Of a stretch of DNA of 64,000 nucleotides, positions 1-10,335 are shown one piece after another. A program made the translations under genes and the position numbers. Source of the DNA: Adiantum capillus-veneris. Lineage: Eukaryota; Streptophyta; Polypodiopsida; Polypodiales; Pteridaceae. Position 1 is the stretch's first letter; each line of letters begins with the position of its first letter. The DNA is taken from NCBI GenBank assembly GCA_014529385.2, contig CM043967.1:4213001-4277000 (forward strand), written 5' to 3'. The notes beneath the pieces are model-generated. The model had not been told where the DNA came from and did not search any database. It worked only from the letters and a program-made list of their open reading frames with translations.

Positions 1-2305
1 CAGGAGATGTCTACAAGACAGCTTTTCGGATGACTTTTGGGTTATTTGAGTTTTTGGTGATGCCTTTTGGCTTAACCAATGCTCCTGCGACATTTAACCG
101 GATGATGGATAGGATTTTTCGAGAATACAGGCTATTTGTTGGCACTTTCTTTGACGACATCATTGTTTTCTCCAAGAATGAGGCAGAACACAGAGATCAT
201 CTGCTTCAAGTCTTTCAGGCATTACGAGATCACAAATTAGTAATTAATGCAAAGAAAAGTGAATTTTTCCTACCAAAGATACACTTTTTGGGACACATTG
301 TGTCAGCAGCAGGAGTGCAAATGGACCCGGCCAAGATAGAGACTATCCGTGATTGGCCCGATTTGAGGAATGTCCATGAAGTTAGAAGCTTCTTGGGACT
401 ATGTTCATACTACAGGCGGTTCATACGAAAGTTTGCAGAGGTTGCTTCCCCTTTGCATATCTTGACACAGAAAGGAGTACCTTTTTCGTGGGGACCCACA
501 GAGGTGACTGCCTTTCAGACATTGAAAGAGAAATTGACTACGGGACCTATTTTGACTTTGACGGACTTGCAGAAGTCATTCGAAGTATATTGTGATGCTT
601 GTGGTCGTAGTCTGGGTGCGGTCTTGATGCAAGAAGGCCATGTCATAGCTTACGAGAGCCGTTTGTTCTCTAGGCCGGAGATGACAGCACAGATTTATGA
701 GAAAGAGCTTTTGGCGGTTATCCATGCTCTTACTCAGTGGCGGCATTACCTACTCGGAGCGGATTTTACTGTCGTTACAGACCATCAGAGTTTGCGCTAC
801 TTCTTGTCACAGAAGCAGCTTTCGGAAAAGCAGATGCGGTGGGCGAACATCTTGTCACAGTTTCACTTCCAGATTGTCCATGTGCAGGGACAGAAGAATG
901 TGGTGGCAGATGCTTTGTCTCGGAAACCGTTGGTTCTGGCTATTTCCGCGATACATCATAGGAGCTTCGAGGATATGGTCGATCAGTGTGCCACAGATAC
1001 AGATTTTGCAGATATTTTCACACGGATACGGGATGGGGAGACAGTAGCTGGATACTCCCTTCGGGAAGGCTACTTGATGAAAAAGACTATGTTGTGCGTT
1101 ACACAGCCGTTGAGGGAAAAGGTTATGACTGATTGCCACTGTCCACCTTTTACGGGTCACCGCAGCATTGCTACCACCATGAAAGGGGTAGAGAGAGATT
1201 TCTTTTGGCGGAGACTGAAGAAGGATGTGGAAGAGTTTGTGCGCAGTTGCTTGGTATGCTAGAAGGTCAAGTTTGACAGGCATAAGGCACAGGGATTGTT
1301 ACAGCCTTTACCCATACCCACCCACCCGCCCCTGGGAAAATATTGAAATGGATTTCATTTTTTTTAATCTCCCGAGAATACAGAATGATCACGATGATTT
1401 TCCGATTACATGGCACGCCTGAGACGATTGTCTCCGACAGAGACCCCAGATTTATGAGTTTGTTTTGGAAGGCAATTTGGGAGAACATTGGGACGCGGTT
1501 GCAGTTCTCGTCATCGTTCCACTTGCAGACTGACGGGCAATTTGAGATTGCCAATTCAGTGATTTTAGATTTATTGAAGTCTTGTATCTCGCATCAGAAG
1601 ACTCAATGGGAAAAGAACTTACCTTTGGTGGAATTTGCCTACAATAACACGATACACTCTTCGACGGGGAAGACGCCATGAGAGATTGTTGAAACTGCTG
1701 CGAAGGTTCCATCCTTCCTGAGCACGAAAGATTAGAAATTTGAAGCGAATGAATATTCGCGAGATTTGGATACGGCTTTTGCCAAGGTTCACGAGACTTT
1801 ACAGAAGTCTCAAGAACGACAGAAAAAGGCAGCGGATCGCCATCGTCGCGACTGGAAACTGAAGGAGGATGATTGGGTGCTCTTACTTTTGAGAAGGCAC
1901 GCCTAAGAAAAAAAAAAAGGAAAGGAGAGGCTTTTTCCAAAGCTTAGTATGTGATACTACGGACCTTTCCAGATTACTGACAAGATAAATGATGTCTCCT
2001 TCCGATTGGACCTGCCAGATACTTGGAGGATTCATAATGCATTGCATGTGAGTCTCTTGAACCCTGTTAAGGGTGATGTGCCTGATGATGGGGAGCCTGA
2101 TGAGCAACCCGAAGTGGAAGAAAACGAGGAGATCCTTGTTCCTGAACAGATTTTGGCACATAATGATACGAAGAAAGGTAAAGTCCGAAGGCGGTTCTTG
2201 GTTAAGTTCAAGAACTTTCCTGCATTTGATGCGAAGTGGATGGAGGAGGAGGACCTAGCAGATACTCCTCGGATTGTGAAACTTTACCTCGATGTTTTGG
2301 TTTAG
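1..2305 (+). pseudogene. Broken pol of element A: RT, RNase H, integrase, chromodomain
   Basis: This is the polyprotein that copies and integrates the element. One open frame from 30 to 1262 (410 codons) covers the RT palm with the catalytic FFDDII motif (about residues 40-45), the RNase H with [13 protein letters not shown] and TDHQSLRYF, and the HHCC zinc finger of integrase (H..H..C..C, near the end of that frame). A TAG replaces a residue just after the last zinc Cys. The integrase core is then damaged: about 100 bp between the first catalytic Asp (MDFI, near 1350) and the second (VSDRDPRF, near 1435) are missing compared with the copy at 42771-43547. More stops follow at 1681 and 1733. 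The chromodomain lies at 2100-2290 (FLVKFKNFPAFDAKWMEEED). It cannot be functional as it stands. Confidence 0.92.
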
Positions 2306-2899
2306 CATAGTCTACTCCAAACGGAACCCAGAAACTCAGCTTGGCCGAAGATCTGGTGCAGTGGGATGCACAAGAGGGGAGTCGCTCCACTCCTTTGTCA
2401 ACAGATGCCTCGATTTTGATACTAAAGTCACTGATGTCTCTTTGAGCTTCAGGGATACTGAGAGCTGACAGTATTCTGCTGGATGACTTTATGAAATGGA
2501 ATTCCTGATTATGATACTGATTTGTTCTTGACTTCTTGTGAGTACAGGAACTGATAGACGAAATGACTGCAGCATTTTGGTCTGATTGATCTCGAATAGA
2601 CATGGTTGCAATAGGGGTTAGTCAATCGGACATCGATGAGGTCCCGATTGGACCTAGATGTGATTGCTAGCTACATTGCCGATAAATCATGGTCTAAGAT
2701 CCGAATGAATGTTGAATGTCATGTGATGTCCTGTGATGTCTGGTGATGTCCTGTGATGTCGTGTGATGTGACTGTCGATTTTGTACATGTGCTAGATGTG
2801 TGTTCCTAGTACGTAGGTACTAACAGTCAGTGTCTGCTAAGACGGTTTATGGCTTTTGTCGGTTTTGCAGGCGTAATCGCGGTCGATTACAATGCTTTC

Positions 2900-2911
2900 A
2901 AGAGGGGGGTA
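2900..2911 (+). promoter_or_regulatory. Polypurine tract of element A
   Basis: The run aagaggggggta lies directly before the LTR start. It is the plus-strand priming site for reverse transcription. The same sequence precedes the family-1 LTRs at 13453 and 24633, and in reverse at 41886. Confidence 0.8.
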
Positions 2912-3472
2912 TGTCACAAAGTGATGACGTGGCGGACAACAGAAACCCTAATTTCTGTCAGAAACCATAAAATTCCTGCAAACCCTAATTTTTGCCAAAA
3001 ACCCTAAATTCCGGAAATCGCGGAGGCGGATTATTTTTTTTTTAAAAAAAAAATTTATTTTTTTTTTTGGAAAATGATGAGCGACGCTAATTTTGCTTTT
3101 GCTTTTTTTTTAAAAAAAAAGAGAAAAGACTCTCTAAGAGAGAGAGAGAACTGATGCTTTTGATTTTAAAAGCTTTTGGGGCTCTGCTTTTGGGCATCCC
3201 TTGTAACCTTTAAATTAGTGGTGAGGGCCTCACTTCTCAGGGCATCTGGACGCAGAGTCTGAGAGTGAAACCCTAACCGCTCTCTTGTACTTTGATGATT
3301 GATTAATACAAAAAGAAATACCGAAAGGGGCGCCAGTCTTTGGGGCCAATATCTCTAGGCACGGAACTCCGCCGGGCCAGTGCAAACCTATTGTGATCTG
3401 TGAATTGTTTTGAAGTGGTTATTTGGTGCTGTCGCGGTTGATTCTTGACTTGGAGTGTCCAAGTTTGTTACA
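2912..3472 (+). repeat. 3' LTR of element A (family 1, 561 bp)
   Basis: Begins TGTCACAAAGTGATGACGTG and ends in TTGTTACA, so it has TG...CA ends. It contains an A/T homopolymer-rich block (3030-3125), a conserved core with the hairpin at 3321-3343, and the terminal motif gtgtccaagtttgttaca shared by all family-1 LTRs in the window. Compared with the 461-bp copy at 13453 it is about 100 bp longer, mainly through the homopolymer block. Confidence 0.9.
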
Positions 3473-4320
3473 AAACCAGCCATGGGTTTGGGCTTCTTGC
3501 CTTTCCTGTCTTCTTTGTCATCCGAATTACCTGGTCTTCTTCTTTGTGGACAATCTGTAGCAAAGTGACTAGGCTGCTCGCATATGAAACATTTATTCTC
3601 AGCCATTAGAACTTTCTTTTCCTCGAACGACTTGCGCACAAAAGGCTTCCTTTTCTGTTTCTTAGCCTGCATTCCAGACATTTCGGCTAAGTCCTTGCCT
3701 TTATTTGTCTTTTCTGACCCCTAGGACGCTTCAGGAGTCACCTTCACAACAGGCTTCTTTGCTGAATTTTTCTTTTGCTGACCCCCTTTCACGTTGCCCT
3801 GAAACCCACTATCCTCTCCCTTCAACAAGGCAAGACCAGTGTTGGCAACTTCCATAAGCTCAATGAGGGTAGCTACTCTATTCTTTGTACAGTAATCTCG
3901 AAGCCCTTTAGGCAACCCACACCAATACTTCTCAATCTGCTATGTCAGTGGCACAAACCTGTAGGAGGTTATAAAGAGCAACGCTTTACAGAACCTCGGA
4001 TTGTACTCCTGTAGGCTCTTGCAAGTAGCCGCAGTGAGTTAAACCAATCCGTCATGACATCGGCTTCAAATTCATTTGACAGCCACGTAGATACAAATAT
4101 TTGCTTAAAGTTTACCCATGTGGTGGGCAGTGTCGTCCACCATGTAAGCACATTCCCTTTCAAGAAAGTGGTAGCTTTCCTAACCTTGGAGGCCTCTGTT
4201 AAATTCCCCCTTGCATAAGTTGTATCAAACTGCTGGAGGAAAGTAAGAGCCTTTGCCTTATGCTCAAAGCCGCTGAAAGTATCAAACTTCACAAGTGCAC
4301 CACCTTTGGGACCATGAAAC
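3473..4320 (-). pseudogene. Gag fragment of a family-2 Ty3/gypsy element (element B)
   Basis: Gag is the structural protein of the retrotransposon particle. Reading on the minus strand, the product contains the retrotransposon-gag helix region ([32 protein letters not shown]) and a CCHC zinc knuckle with C-x2-C-x4-H-x4-C spacing (CFICEQPSHFATDC, about 3560-3600). It is split into several frames by stops and frameshifts near 3720, 3915 and 3969, and is cut at 3473 by insertion of element A. It matches the plus-strand gag at 15720-16560 segment by segment. The apparent N-terminal 45 codons of the frame that ends at 4436 read into LTR sequence and are not gag. Confidence 0.88.
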
Positions 4321-4329
4321 CGGCCATGA

Positions 4330-5639
4330 GGACGATAGACTTTAGCTTTCACCCGATTCTTTACTTGAACTTTACCACACAGAGGAACTTCACGAATCAC
4401 GAATAAACGTGTGAGTAGAATTAACACTTCAAACAAACCACGGCCTGGCAGCTAGAACGCTACCAAGCAGACGGCGGCACCATGTAGGTCCCAAAGACTG
4501 GCGCCCCTTTCAGTATTTCTTTATTCTTATTGCAAACTAACTCTCACCAAGTTGTCCAAACCTGTCCATGGTTGTAATTGCAGGTTTTTGACCCAATTTC
4601 GCCAGCATAACGACGCAAAAACCTCTGTAGGTCAAAAGTACACGTCAAGGACATTTTCCCTTGCAGTTTGGAATCTTTCCAGTGAGCTCAGGTCAATTTC
4701 AGCATGTTGTGATTCCCTGTTAAGGCACAGTCAGGTGCCCAATGCCCTGCTTAAGCATCCGGAGGCTCCCCTGGCGATGTCCAGCAATTTAGGTGCGAAA
4801 CCCTAAACCTGCAGAAAAACACAGCAGGCTGTAATTTTCTGTTTTGGATCGTTTTGGGCGGAGCGAGCACGTCTACGTGTGTCTCAGGTGCTCCTGTATG
4901 CAATTGGACAGTTCCTCCTTGAAACGAACGAGTTTTCACTCAAGAAAACTTTCCGTTTTCGCAATCCTTCGCGATGAAATTGTGCGTGTACCCCTGTGGG
5001 GGATTAGCAATTAGCTAATCCAGTTCCTCTACAAAAGGCTCTTGCCTTGTCACATGCACATAAAACCCTAGAACTGTACATGGTCATCTAAGAAGCCCAA
5101 CTAGTGGGGCAATACCATATGTGAAAAGGGGAGAGAGAGATGAACGAGAGCAAATCATCGCGCTACATAGAGCAAGGGAGAAGGCAAGCTTTCCATTAAA
5201 GATCTGATCACCTACACCCACTACTCACACACACGATGTAGTCTCACAATGAAGCAAATCAACCCCTTCTCTCAATTTGGGCGCCCCCTCTTCGTGCAGA
5301 CCTTGCAAGTTTATCTAGAGCCGCCAAATGTCCCTTATGCCTCTATTGAGTTAGTTTCCTAGTACCCACCAACTTTTAAGTGTCGCGAAGGGCCTAAACG
5401 ACTTTCAATTGAGCCTAGACACCCTTTTACTGCTCGGATTCCAGTGGCAACTAGCCTGACCATCTCCTGGCAACCTGCCCTTCTAGACTGCGGGTGAAAC
5501 TCTTGGCCGTCGGCCGTTTCACATTGGCCACACAATGTCCGGCCATTTGTGACTTCAAAAAGAGGGTCCCAAAAATTAAATAAAAATCAAGGGAAAGAAA
5601 CCAACAACTAAGGTTAGTGGTTGCCACAGCCTCGTGGTA
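4330..5639 (-). repeat. 5' LTR of element B (family 2, about 1.3 kb)
   Basis: On the minus strand this matches the LTR at 27403-28745 along its length: the start (near 5639, first bases mutated from TGTCACGAGG), the motif around a CGGACATTG core at about 5535, the conserved hairpin block (4491-4513) and the terminal 'ggtgaaagcc' region. The boundary with gag is abrupt, so the normal leader and gag N terminus have been deleted. The inner end is approximate. Confidence 0.82.
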
Positions 5640-6410
5640 ACCACTATGGAGTGTATAATGCCATGTGATGTGGTGATGATCTCGACAGAAAAGAACTGAC
5701 GACCTCGCCCATGTGTGAAGAGAGACGCATCGACCCTGCTCTGGCTGAAGAATCCCACTGACTGCCAAGAGTATGCAGCAGCTAAGTCCAAATAGTTGTC
5801 CAAATGGTGGACGTAGGGGAGGATATGAGCCAAAATGTGAGCACAGCGAGCCTTCCACATGGTCTAGAGCGTGATGCTGCATATTGTGGTGAAAACAATG
5901 TCTTGCTCGAGAAATCCACTTGGTGACCTGCATTGGGATCATTATAGAGTGCCTGGTCTATATCCGAAAGGAGTAAGCATGAAGACTCGATCTGTGGGGC
6001 AAGCCCTAAAAAAGATGCGTAACCCTGGAAATTGCAAAAGCCATGCAATTGCCACGCACATCACGAAGCCCACTCTTATCATCAAACAACAAACTACCAT
6101 CCACGTTGCGCATATACACAAACCCACAAGCAGTGCCGCAAGGACTCGGGCTCTAAAGTACATCTCTGACAAGTCGGATCATGACCAGTGACTGTTGACC
6201 AAGTGCCAACAGGCAATCCTATATGTGCTATCATCCACACGAAAAAACATATCTTGCGGCTGATCCGGAGCCACTGGAAAGCTGGGAGGATGCGTTGATC
6301 CTGCCATACCTCCAACTGATGTGGACGACGAGGTGGGTGTCGGGTCCACAAAAGAAGCCTCCTCCCAAGGAAGACAAAAAAGGATAGAGGGGCTCCTTCA
6401 TTGCTCAACG
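5640..6410 (-). pseudogene. LINE C-terminal fragment with zinc-binding RT domain (zf-RVT)
   Basis: On the minus strand, 6094-6408 encodes a stretch typical of the zf-RVT domain at the C terminus of plant LINE reverse transcriptases: SRKICFFVWMIAHIGLP, then C-x2-C and H-x3-C (CQRCTLEPESLRHCLWVCVY), then W and, after a frame break, WKARCAHIL. The same order occurs on the plus strand at 30600-31040. The catalytic RT part is absent, as expected for a 5'-truncated insertion. No ORF crosses the whole segment. Confidence 0.75.
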
Positions 6411-6499
6411 AAGGCCAATGCCACTAGCCAGGATCCTAGTCCAATTGAACAAGGGGGTTGCAATGCCAAATCCACTGTCTCCAAAGTGATGCCTCCCCG

Positions 6500-7070
6500 G
6501 TAGTAGAAACAACCTACCACTCTAACAGGCTGCCAATCGGCAATATCCTTTCATTTCTCACATTTAATCAAGCAAACCATGCCAATGACCATCCCCACAT
6601 GACAGTGCATTCCGCTTCACAAAATCACACACTTAGTTCACACTGAACACCGTGTTTTCAATCATTTAATCTAGCCATCTCATTCTGTCCAAAACTCTTG
6701 ATGCACTTAGATCATTGGCCACCATCTCATCCTTCCGGAACTCTTGATGCACTCACAATAGTATCAAGTCATCTCATCCAGATAAACATCTTGATGCACT
6801 AGAATCTCATTCAATTCTCATTCACTTAGCCATCACATCCAGATCTCACCCATATCTAATAGATGTCTAGATGCACTAAGTTTAAATCATTCATCAAACA
6901 AAATGTTGCAGACATTTCATCTTTTTCTACATGTCTCCAACAATACACACATGAAAGAGCACATGTTTTCAGTTCAATCAAGGAAATTTCCAATTTAGTG
7001 CACACAATTCATAAAGTCATTCCGCACAATACTATCAGCCCGTTAGTACCCTAAAATCTCAAAGAGAAAT
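6500..7070 (-). repeat. Degenerate 3' non-coding region of a family-1-like gypsy element
   Basis: No coding potential. Reverse-complemented, it shares repeated phrases such as 'gatgagatggctac' and 'gcatcaagagtt' with 12420-12960 in element D. It is therefore the spacer that lies between the chromodomain and the 3' LTR in this subfamily. No LTR was found at its lower end. Confidence 0.6.
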
Positions 7071-8270
7071 TTATTCAATCTGAGCAATCTGGGACAAGGT
7101 AGTGGAGTGGTTCCTCTCTTGTGCAGTCCACACCACACCAGATTCAACCTGCTGATTCATCGGTACCTTTTGGCATAGACACTGTTGATAGCCCAAAATC
7201 ATCAAGGTACAACTCTCTTTGAAGAGAGTTTGTGAGGTTCTCTCCCTCCATCCACTTTGAACTGAGGGCCAAAAAGTACCCTTGACCAAATTATCCAGCT
7301 GACCTTTTTGTTCTTTCCTTGTGCCCTTTGACTTGTTGATAGCCCTTCTGACCTCCCTATCCTTGGCACCTCAATTTGGATCTCGTGAATTCTCCGAGCT
7401 ACCAGCTGATTCCCTTTCCTTCCTTTCCTTGTGCCTTGAGACCGATGGGTAGCCTCGCTAGCCTCCCATGTCCATTGGCACATCAGTCTCAATCGTCGAA
7501 ACCCTGAGACGCACTATCATCCGATCCTTGTTCTTCTCCGGAATCCTCTCCAGAACTTGCATCTGGTTCCCTTAGTTTGTCGGAACTCGAATGCCCTACC
7601 ATCTGATTCTCTTACTGCTCCAGAATCTTGTGATGAATTGTCATCCGGTTCGCCTGATTCATTCTCTTCACTGGAAGACCCTTGCCCTATTGAGATGAAT
7701 ACTATCCTATCTGTACAACAAGTCAATGAGCCGGCATGCAAATTAAATCCTTGCTTAACATGTCCCCTAAGTCTTTGAATAGAGCCACACTTTTGTTGTA
7801 GACAATACTCTTGAATCTCTTTTGGCAAACCACAACAAAACTGCTCAATCTGGTCCCTCAAAGTAATCTTGCGAAACGAAGACACTGACAAATAAGTATC
7901 TCAAAACCTCCGGTAGTAGTCATCCAATGTATCTTTCTTAGTCATTCTCAAATGATCCCAAGCCGTGATGACATCTCTTTCATATTCATCTGATATCCAA
8001 CTCGAGGTGAAAACTTTCTTGAATTTTACACACGTCGCAAGTGCTTCTCTACGTAACAACAGAGTAGACCACCATGTCTGTGTAGTTCCTTTCAACTAGG
8101 ATGCCGCCATTCGCACCTTGGAGAGTTCCGTGACCTGATGGCCTGACCCCCTTCCTTGAACTCCTTGGTCTTCTTGCTCATTTGTTCACTGTCTAAAGAG
8201 GACGAGCTCTCCTCCTCTAAACTAGATGGTCTCCCATGATGTAGCCCTCTGTTACAGGGAAGTTTGTAGC
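7071..8270 (-). pseudogene. Collapsed family-1 gypsy: gag joined to a chromodomain tail, pol missing
   Basis: Reading on the minus strand from 8270: a gag N-terminal piece (KKTKEFKEGG), a capsid-like piece (TTQTWWSTLLLRREA, SSWISDEYERDVITAWDHLR, 7901-8095) and QIEQFCCGLPKEIQEYCLQQ (7517-7891). These match the gag of element G at 20050-20500. Downstream, 7071-7290 matches the post-chromodomain tail of family 1 (a KWMEGE-like motif, frameshifted). Protease, RT, RNase H and integrase are missing between the two, so this is an internal deletion derivative. Multiple frameshifts are present. Confidence 0.72.
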
Positions 8271-8525
8271 CCATTGGGCAGGTTTGTTAACTAATGAAGG
8301 ATCTTTTTCTGGGGAAAAAAAAAAGTCTTCCGCCATCCCTTTAGGGACCCTTGGCAATAATAGACAAGGTGATGGAACCCCAACAACCTACAAGTTGTAG
8401 ATGATGCTAATACTCACCCAACCCACTAGCACCAGACCCACCAACCACCCGCCACCAACATACACCCACCGAAAAAGAAGAAAACAAAAAGAAACAGACA
8501 ATCAGCAATCAGCACATGTATGCAC

Positions 8526-8529
<4 letters not shown>

Positions 8530-8556
<27 letters not shown>
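8530..8556. repeat. (CA)n microsatellite
   Basis: Thirteen or so CA units. It lies in the 8271-8737 stretch, which otherwise shows no coding sequence and is probably the 3' flank or 3' UTR of the host gene. Confidence 0.9.
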
Positions 8557-8737
8557 ATGTTCTACATAGAATGCTACATGCTTATTCAGTAAGACAATGG
8601 AGGCTCTTCTTTCCTTTTGAAGAGCATCCATTTTTAGACCAGGCTTGTAAATGGAAGCGAGCTTGCAAACAGTCTAGCTTATAGTTAGGCTCGTGGTTTA
8701 CGAACTTCGCAGTAGTTTACAAGAAACAGGAACGTTC

Positions 8738-10335
8738 TTACTTTTTGGAAACCAAAACATGATAATCACGCCACAAAAGCATGGCTGCTCTTGCCAGAGC
8801 ATGATTCACTTCTTGCAAGGCCCTCATCTCAGCTTGTCGTTGTTTAGCACCAACTTTCCACCACGCAATGGCCTGCAGTTGAGCACAAAAAAAACGTACT
8901 GCATCAAGCTGGAGAAGCTATTGCTTTATTGCTTTTCTAGGTGCTATGAAACCCTGATTTTTAAGCTATGCATCGTCATTGTTGATTGTACTTTGCAGCT
9001 AGGGCAGCTCAAGGAAGATAGGCCATTGATAAACTTTATTCCCGCACCTTCGCTTGCAAAACGTGGAGGTAATGCCTAAACGATACAGCCCTCGACATAT
9101 GCTTCCGATGTTTCCATTGCACATACAATGACCAACTTTTCAAAACCTTCTGGTATAATAATGATCTTCTCAGATTCAAGCATTTCAAGATCAACAAGTT
9201 TTGCATGATCTTTAGCATGACTTTTTCTCTCCATCTATCTTGTCAAAGAAAATAAATCAATAAGCCGAGCATGTCCAACTATGCAATCAAGCATACAATG
9301 CAATTTTATCCAGCAAAAAATGCAAGAGAGTCTAGTCAACTCGATACCTGTTAAAGGTCCATTCTTGAGTCCGATACTTCACATGCAGGCACGCTTGAAT
9401 AATCCTAAAACGCTTCATTTTCCTCATTCGAACAAAACATTTCCATAGAGCAAAGGCCTGCCCACAAGTCAATTTTTCTAGACGATTTTGCAGTAACTTT
9501 AATTTCCCTTTCAGAGGCTTTGCCCAATATCGTATCCATCTTGTCCAGTGCTTCAAGGTACGTTTTTTAAAAGCTGTAGACCAATATCGCTTGGACAAAA
9601 GCATCAAGCGATTCTCTTCACCTTCACTCATTCGCCCAGTCTTGACTGTGTAGTGCCAATCAACAAACATGCGGCGAATCCGATTTTTCTGTCTTCGTAG
9701 AGCAGCTTGCCTGTAGTTCCTGCTAGCCAGATGATAAAGTTTCCATGCCTTGAAACACTCTTCCAAGCATGCCTGTAGGCAGGAAAACTTGGTTGTAAAG
9801 GAAACTACCAATACGATTCCCCATAACCGTCATTGAGATGGTATCAAAAGATTTGTTGACCTTAAGAAGAAGGCTCTCACCTGTGCACGTCGCCTGTAAC
9901 CTAAACGCAACTGTTTTGCACGCAAAGCTGCAGTTTGTAAACTGTTGAGCCCACGCCTGCAACAGCTCAGTTTTGCAAAAGAGAAGGCTGAGTCTACTTT
10001 TGCATCCCGTAATTGCTGGTGTCTGACAGCTAACAGAAGCCCGCGAAAAAATCGTTTCAAGAGACATGTCTTATGGCTTTTTTCCAGCACTTGATCTCTT
10101 TTTTCCTGTTGAAACCCCTCTTTCATATCCCCATTAGAATGGGGTGAAATTAAAGACATATAGTTATATCCAATCATATCCAGAATAATGACATTTTTTT
10201 TACCTTGGCTATGAGCTCGCATAGGTCTGAGTTAAGCTTTTCCACTTCATGTTTTAAAAGTTCGGCCTCATCCATACTATTCTGAAGGTAGGTTTCAAGC
10301 TTATTTTTTGAAGCTAGAGTAGCTTCCAGTTCTGC
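8738..10335 (-). CDS. Host gene exons 5-9 (Sfi1-like repeat region)
   Basis: Exon 5 (10204-10335, 132 nt) continues the coiled coil ([20 protein letters not shown]). Exon 6 (9881-10105, 225 nt) is rich in Arg/Leu with Phe at repeat positions. Exon 7 (9348-9772, 425 nt) holds four W-containing repeats. Exon 8 (9048-9234, 187 nt) has [14 protein letters not shown]. Exon 9 (8738-8872) has [15 protein letters not shown] and LLWRDYHVL. Acceptors are TAG or CAG after pyrimidine or AT-rich sequence (tgcctacag, tcaactgcag); donors include AAG|GTAAAA, CAG|GTGAGA and CAG|GTATCG. The repeat spacing of 25-45 residues, each with a central aromatic and flanking basic residues, is what suggests the Sfi1 family. 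No frame-disrupting lesion was seen in these exons, unlike every retroelement gene around them. Confidence 0.82.

Larger units (their letters stand above)
1..3472 (+). mobile_element. Ty3/gypsy chromovirus, family 1, 3' part (element A)
   Basis: The window opens inside the reverse transcriptase gene of a gypsy element and runs through RNase H, integrase and chromodomain to a 3' LTR. Gene order RT-RH-INT-chromodomain is diagnostic of Ty3/gypsy chromoviruses. The interior ends in a polypurine tract followed by an LTR that starts TGTCACAAA and ends TTGTTACA. Right after the LTR the sequence becomes a minus-strand gag of another element, so element A was inserted into that gag. The 5' half lies outside the window. 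Confidence 0.93.

Noticed and set aside
2715-2772. Short TGTGATGTCC-like tandem repeats
   Set aside because: Also present before other family-1 LTRs (13280-13310, 24460-24490), so it is ordinary sequence of the element's 3' non-coding region and not a separate CRISPR or satellite array.
3969-4436. 155-codon minus-strand frame as a complete gag N terminus
   Set aside because: The first 40-45 codons translate family-2 LTR sequence; only the part below about 4320 matches gag elsewhere.
6863-7054. 63-codon plus-strand frame near 6.9 kb
   Set aside because: Lies in the non-coding 3' region of a minus-strand gypsy element and has no recognisable motif.
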